Below, piece by piece: positions 6,867-10,688 of a DNA stretch of 10,688 nucleotides; the first letter of the stretch is position 1; each line of letters starts with the position of its first letter. The stretch lies in NCBI GenBank assembly GCA_016126025.1, contig JAEFDA010000131.1, forward strand, positions 1 to 10,688, in the 5' to 3' direction. The notes under the pieces are model-generated. The model was not told the origin of the DNA and searched no databases. It worked only from the letters and a program-made list of their open reading frames with translations. Origin of the DNA: Nitrososphaerota archaeon (GTDB lineage: Archaea > Thermoproteota > Nitrososphaeria > Nitrososphaerales > Nitrosopumilaceae). The translations under genes were made by a program, and so were the position numbers.

Positions 6867-9800
6867 TTAGAACCCAAGCCCGGACACGTTCACCCTCCAA
6901 CCCTTTTGCGCCAGAAACACCAGCTTCGACGGGTCATCATACACAACATGCTTCTCGTCGTCATGGCCGGCGTTCCACAGTACGTACAGCACGGCGTTCG
7001 GGTCCGTTTCTAGGTGCTGCTTCTCCGCGTCGGTGAACTCCAGCCCGGACATGTCGCACCTCGCCTTCACCTCTATCTTGCGCACCCTGCCGTCGGGGTG
7101 TTTGGACAGTATGTCATACCCTATACCACGCTTCTTGTGTACGTCCTCCGGCTCGAATCCATTCCTCCTTTCATCGTCCATGCACGCCCTCATGCCGAGC
7201 ATCTCCGTGTCCGTCTTTGTGCGGCCGCCGGGAATGACGCGCACCCATCCCACCAGTCTTGGCTCGTCCAGCGACAGCCGGGTCTCGCGCTCGGCCTCGC
7301 CATCCAGCGCCTTCAGCTTGTTGGCAAGCTCGAGCCGTTCGTCGTCCAGCCGCCCGTGCTCCGGGTCCATCACGGACATCCCGCCCTGCCGTACCTCGAT
7401 CTCGCGTATCCGCATCTCCAAGCCCCTGCGCCCCACCTCGGAGCGGATCTTCCAGAAAGCCCTCCTTCCGGCCATCAGCTCGTCCATCTCCCTCTGCGCC
7501 GCCCTGAAGACGTGGCCGACCAGCGCGTCACCGTCATATCCGGAATCGGGCTCCGCCTCGCCGTACGACATGCCGTCTAGTATATGCGGTTCCACCTCCG
7601 TAACACTCGCGCCGTCCGTATAATGCACCAGCAGCAGCTCGGCTGCTGCGTTGGAGTTTCCGTCCGTCACCCGCACCTCGTGGAATACGACCCACCCGTC
7701 CCGGCCCGAATCGTCAACGAACACCGAACCGTTGCGCAGGTCGTCAGCGCAGTTATGCAATACCCAATCGGATATGTGGCGGTACGCGGCGCCTCCCCTA
7801 GCCAGCTCCTTGGCCGGCGGGCCGGGCAGCGCCACGCGCCTCCTGTCGAGCGGGCCGCCCACTAGGTTCCCCGGTACGCTCAATACCGTGCCTGACCCGT
7901 CGCGCGACGCTCCCACCGAGCCACCCATCTCCGAGAACATCCGGCCTATTGCATTCACCAAATGCTCGCCGTCGGTCTTTTGCATCTCTATCTTTCTCAT
8001 TCGGGAACGCACGAACTCTATGTCCACCGGGGTGCGGGCCAGCATCTGGTCGGCGTTTGCCGCCCGCCTAGCGGCCTCCTCGACGTTGCCCTCCACGTCC
8101 ACGGCGCCCGCCCGCACCACCTCCTTCAGCATGCCGCCCATGTTTATGTCGACCAGCACCGTCCCCATTACGTCGAAGGTCTTGTATTGCTTGCCGATGT
8201 CCTCCAGCTTTGTGAAGAGCCTGTCCAGTACCTTTCCCTCCATCATCTCCGATGCCACGAGGTTGCGTATCTTGACGTTCCGCTTCTGGCCGTACCGGTG
8301 CAGCCGCCCCATGCGCTGCTCCAATGCTATGGGGCTCCACGGGAGGTCATAATTCACCATCCGGTGGCACCTGTACTGCAGGTTGATGCCCTCGCGGGCC
8401 GCGTCGGTGGCCAGCATTATGTGCTTCCTGCCGGAGTTGAAGTCGTCCTGCGCCTGCTGCCGAACGTCCATACCCATCGTCCCGTCTATGCGGCAGATGC
8501 CGCCGCCGGCCAGCCCGGCCTTGTGGATGTTCTCTTCAAGGTAGTCCAGCGTGTCGCGGTACTCGCTGAATATGAGCAGCTGGTCGCCGCCCAGGCTGCG
8601 CAGCTCGCCCAGCAGGCTTTCGAGTTTGGTGTCCGGTTTGGTCTCGGCGGCAATCTTGGCGGCCCCTATCAGCATGTCCAACTCCGCAAGCTCCGCCCCC
8701 AACTCGTCTTCGGTGCGACTTGCGGTAAAACCTTCCAATGCCTCCTCCTTGGCCATCTTGTCGCTGTCGGATAGATCGTAGATGTCATCAAAGTCGTAAT
8801 CCGTATCTTGGTTGTCGCGCCGCTCCGCTATCTTTGTCCGGCGGCGCTGCAATGTCTTGAGCAGTGAATGGGTGCTTGATGCCATGCGCTTCTGTATCAG
8901 CAGTATGGCAAAGCCGGCCACCTTGTTGGCAAGCATCTCGCTGGCGGCGAACTGCCGGCGGACATAGGCGGTGACCGCCTTGTACATCCGGCGCTCGGCA
9001 TCAGACATCTTGTACGTCAGCGACACCACCGAGCGGCCCTTGAACAGCGGCTCATCGTCCATCCCACGCATCTCCTCCTTGATGTGCCGCAGAAACAACC
9101 TGCGCTTCTTGGTCGCTATCTCGCCGTCCTCCATCTTCGGGTCGGAGAACTCGGCCGGCTCGAGCAGTTTGAGCAGCAGCCTGAAGTTTTCCGTCTTGCC
9201 GCGGTGGGGTGTGGCGGTCAAAAATATCAGGTGTTTGGAGATCTTGGACAGCGTTTTGCCTAGATTGTACCGGGCCGTGGACTTTTTTGCAGTGGCGTTG
9301 AGGTTGTGCGCCTCGTCCACCACCACCAAGTCGAAGCGCGCCTGTTCGAACATGGTACGGTGGTGCTCCGACTTTGCAAAGTCCATCGACGTGACCAGCA
9401 CACCATCGTCTGTTATCCACGGATTGCCAGATACCTTGCCTGCCACTATGTGGCTAGAGATGTTGGCGAACTTGGCCAGCTCCGACTTCCACTGGGTCTT
9501 CAGCTGCGCGGGAACCACCACCAGCACGTTCCTGACGCGCCGCTGGAGCACCAATTCCTGGATGATGCGGCTTGCCACCGCCGTCTTGCCGGCCCCCGGC
9601 TCGTCGGCCAGAAGGAAGCGTATGGGGCCGGGTATGCCGGTGATGTGGTATATTGACTCGAGCTGGTGCGGCAGCGGGTCCGCGTTGCCGGCGATTCCGA
9701 GGTTGCGGGCGCGCTCGTGTCGCAGTATCGAGACGTAGGCGTGGGCCTTCCAGGGAATGCCGTACGTGTGCTTTACGATGTGCACGCCGTCCAGTTGGTC

Positions 9801-9953
9801 GGGGTCGTACATCTTGGTGCCCATGCCGTCCAGGGTGAGAAACATGACGCCGTCGCGACTCTTGGCGGCAAGCAGCCGCACCGGCTTGCCCCACAGCGGC
9901 CCAGCCAGCATGGTTCCAGAAGGCAGGCTAGGCAGGTCTGGCTGGCTTGGCAT
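6867..9953 (-). CDS. SNF2/HepA-type helicase with C-terminal DUF3883 (PD-(D/E)xK-like) domain
   Basis: A 1028-residue superfamily-2 helicase/translocase. Motif I is DEPGAGKT (117-124, K123), motif II DEAH (213-216), motif III TATP (246-249), motif V DAAREGINLQ (517-526) and motif VI QRMGRLHRYGQ (546-556): a complete SNF2-type ATPase core, with an acidic helical insert near 375-425. A charged coiled-coil-prone stretch spans about 816-895. The last 87 residues are a DUF3883-like domain with GYD (D947) and IEVK (E961, K963), the spacing expected of a PD-(D/E)xK nuclease-type core. The frame is open back to 10241, but a TTTTATAC box about 27 nt before the ATG at 9953 and the lack of helicase-like sequence upstream favour 9953; the ATG at 9971 lies too near the box. 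Probable role: translocation on, and perhaps cleavage of, foreign DNA with the ATPase and methyltransferase of the cluster. Family is sure; nuclease activity is inferred. Confidence 0.9.
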   Translation of the reverse strand: MPSQPDLPSLPSGTMLAGPLWGKPVRLLAAKSRDGVMFLTLDGMGTKMYDPDQLDGVHIVKHTYGIPWKAHAYVSILRHERARNLGIAGNADPLPHQLESIYHITGIPGPIRFLLADEPGAGKTAVASRIIQELVLQRRVRNVLVVVPAQLKTQWKSELAKFANISSHIVAGKVSGNPWITDDGVLVTSMDFAKSEHHRTMFEQARFDLVVVDEAHNLNATAKKSTARYNLGKTLSKISKHLIFLTATPHRGKTENFRLLLKLLEPAEFSDPKMEDGEIATKKRRLFLRHIKEEMRGMDDEPLFKGRSVVSLTYKMSDAERRMYKAVTAYVRRQFAASEMLANKVAGFAILLIQKRMASSTHSLLKTLQRRRTKIAERRDNQDTDYDFDDIYDLSDSDKMAKEEALEGFTASRTEDELGAELAELDMLIGAAKIAAETKPDTKLESLLGELRSLGGDQLLIFSEYRDTLDYLEENIHKAGLAGGGICRIDGTMGMDVRQQAQDDFNSGRKHIMLATDAAREGINLQYRCHRMVNYDLPWSPIALEQRMGRLHRYGQKRNVKIRNLVASEMMEGKVLDRLFTKLEDIGKQYKTFDVMGTVLVDINMGGMLKEVVRAGAVDVEGNVEEAARRAANADQMLARTPVDIEFVRSRMRKIEMQKTDGEHLVNAIGRMFSEMGGSVGASRDGSGTVLSVPGNLVGGPLDRRRVALPGPPAKELARGGAAYRHISDWVLHNCADDLRNGSVFVDDSGRDGWVVFHEVRVTDGNSNAAAELLLVHYTDGASVTEVEPHILDGMSYGEAEPDSGYDGDALVGHVFRAAQREMDELMAGRRAFWKIRSEVGRRGLEMRIREIEVRQGGMSVMDPEHGRLDDERLELANKLKALDGEAERETRLSLDEPRLVGWVRVIPGGRTKTDTEMLGMRACMDDERRNGFEPEDVHKKRGIGYDILSKHPDGRVRKIEVKARCDMSGLEFTDAEKQHLETDPNAVLYVLWNAGHDDEKHVVYDDPSKLVFLAQKGWRVNVSGLGF

Positions 9954-9976
9954 AGTGGTAGTTATGGGCATGGTGT

Positions 9977-9984
9977 GTATAAAA
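9977..9984 (-). promoter_or_regulatory. TATA box of the helicase gene
   Basis: TTTTATAC on the minus strand, centred about 27 nt before the ATG at 9953. It is identical in its eight bases to the PIN gene box and decides the start of the helicase, since initiation would fall at 9953 and downstream of the alternative ATG at 9971. Confidence 0.65.
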
Positions 9985-10168
9985 TTACCACGTTGCACCC
10001 CTTGGCGGTCAAGCGCGGCCCAAATGCCAGACATCACCATCACCGTTCCTACCACGAGTAGCGGGTGTTTTTTGTGGTGCCCGGAGGTACACTGCCCAAT
10101 CTGGATGGCAGGTGCGCCCATGTTGTCGACTGTGAGAGCTAACAGAGCGGAGCACCACATTGTCGGCG

Positions 10169-10245
10169 CGGAGTGGAAATGTAGGTTGATTACCACTATT
10201 TCCACTTCACACGCCTGATCAAGTGAGACCTGTATTTCCACTCCG
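10169..10245. repeat. Imperfect palindrome with 18-bp arms
   Basis: The left arm CGGAGTGGAAATGTAGGT (10169-10186) matches the reverse complement of 10228-10245 at 16 of 18 positions, including 12 in a row. The 41-nt centre holds another copy of the arm core, TATTTCCACT at 10197-10206, exactly 36 bp from the copy in the right arm, and a short nested stem CACTT/AAGTG. It could be an operator, an RNA hairpin or the terminal repeats of a miniature element. Confidence 0.6.
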
Positions 10246-10290
10246 GGTCACTTTTGTTACAGTTTGCTTCAGGTCACCAAGATGTTACAG
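10246..10290. repeat. Tandem GGTCAC-N-GTTACAG modules
   Basis: GGTCAC at 10246-10251 is followed by GTTACAG at 10256-10262; the same two words recur at 10272-10277 and 10284-10290 with slightly longer spacing (4 against 6 nt). GTGACC, the reverse complement of GGTCAC, follows at 10320-10325. Possible binding sites for a regulator or an IS end-binding protein. Confidence 0.4.
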
Positions 10291-10531
10291 CCCACGGATT
10301 AGGCGGCTGTTAAGTTAGTGTGACCTATACCGCGGAGAAAAAGTACGAGATCAAATCACCCCGGCATGCAGCAAACACGTCTTCGCCGCTGTAAAATTCT
10401 ATGCGGACTGCTCAACATACATGCCAACCGTCGACAATGCCGGGTTTGCGGCAGGGTCCGGGCTGTTCGTCTCGGGATCCGAAAAGGCGCGCGCAGTGTC
10501 CCCCACGCGGTGCGCCAGCAAAGGTCCGGCC

Positions 10532-10688
10532 CTAGACCATCCGGTAGAGGTACTTTTCGATGTCCAGTACGGGAACCGATGAGCCGAGCCACCTGTCGAC
10601 GTTCTCGTGATGCCGGCGACGGTCACGTACGGGATGTTCAGAACAGCGCGCTTCATTTGGCGCCAGACCTCCTCGATCGCGTTGAGAT
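10532..10688 (-). pseudogene. IS630-family transposase C-terminus, frameshifted
   Basis: Reading leftwards from the window edge, the first frame gives LNAIEEVWRQMKRAVLNIPYVTVAG, the C-terminal block of IS630-type DDE transposases in which the LNxIE glutamate is the third catalytic acid. Near 10610 the likeness stops in that frame and resumes in another as ENVDRWLGSSVPVLDIEKYLYRMV, ending at TAG 10534-10532. Joining them needs one missing base (or two extra). I see no slippery run at the switch, and programmed frameshifts in this family lie farther upstream, so a decayed copy is most likely. The start lies outside the window. Confidence 0.65.

Larger units (their letters stand above)
9985..10531. 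other. Repeat-rich region without a convincing gene
   Basis: About 550 nt between the helicase promoter and the IS630 remnant. Open frames exist on both strands but none shows a recognisable domain. It contains a 77-bp imperfect palindrome (10169-10245), a repeated TATTTCCACT (10197 and 10233) and a pair of GGTCAC/GTTACAG modules (10246-10290) followed by an inverted GTGACC at 10320. It is the upstream region of the helicase gene, so regulation or a decayed small mobile element are both possible. Confidence 0.45.

Noticed and set aside
5933..7036. Long plus-strand open frames opposite the ATPase N-terminus and the helicase end
   Set aside because: They run through two genes and their promoter region in antisense and show no recognisable domain; typical of high-GC shadow frames.
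9954..10241. Open extension of the helicase frame by 96 codons, including a hydrophobic, membrane-like stretch
   Set aside because: The TATA box at 9977-9984 and the palindrome fall inside it, its composition is unlike the helicase, and starting at 9953 leaves a normal SNF2 layout.
10197..10242. CRISPR-like spacing (10-bp word repeated at 36 bp)
   Set aside because: Only two direct copies of 10 bp with no longer repeat units; better explained as part of the palindrome.
10399..10656. Apparent 85-residue minus-strand protein
   Set aside because: Only its first part is meaningful (IS630 transposase); the rest is out-of-frame reading past the lost base and the true stop at 10532.

Overview
This window looks archaeal, and a high-GC thaumarchaeote (Cenarchaeum-like) would fit; the taxon is an inference. 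The evidence is in the sequence. Isoleucine in the GC-rich genes is written mostly as ATA, for example throughout the first 110 codons of the AAA+ ATPase gene, and arginine often as AGG. The three independently transcribed genes each have an archaeal-type TATA box centred about 25-29 nt before the ATG with no Shine-Dalgarno sequence, which is the layout of leaderless mRNAs.

Layout, left to right: the 3' end of a transposase-like gene (+, 1-147); a short stretch carrying a tRNA 3' piece (T-arm plus acceptor strand, 279-303) followed by a T5 run; then four large genes, all on the minus strand, so the transcription order is right to left. These are a SNF2-type helicase with a C-terminal DUF3883/PD-(D/E)xK-like domain (9953-6867), a DUF499-type AAA+ ATPase (6664-4229), a DUF1156/COG1743-type Zn-containing DNA methyltransferase (4236-1519) and a PIN-domain protein with an unfamiliar C-terminal half (1433-345). 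To the right lie about 580 nt without a convincing gene, rich in short direct and inverted repeats, and then the frameshifted C-terminal end of an IS630-family transposase (10688-10532).

The helicase + methyltransferase + ATPase set matches the COG1483/COG1743 defence-island gene combination; from memory it corresponds to the type called Hma (helicase, methylase, ATPase). The likely logic is that the methyltransferase marks self DNA, while the ATPase and the helicase-nuclease act on unmodified invading DNA. ATPase and methyltransferase are translationally coupled through an 8-bp ATGAGTGA overlap; helicase and PIN gene have their own promoters. The PIN protein is the least explained member and is a candidate extra RNA- or DNA-cleaving effector. 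Transposase remnants on both sides and the tRNA fragment suggest the cluster sits in a mobile or formerly mobile island.
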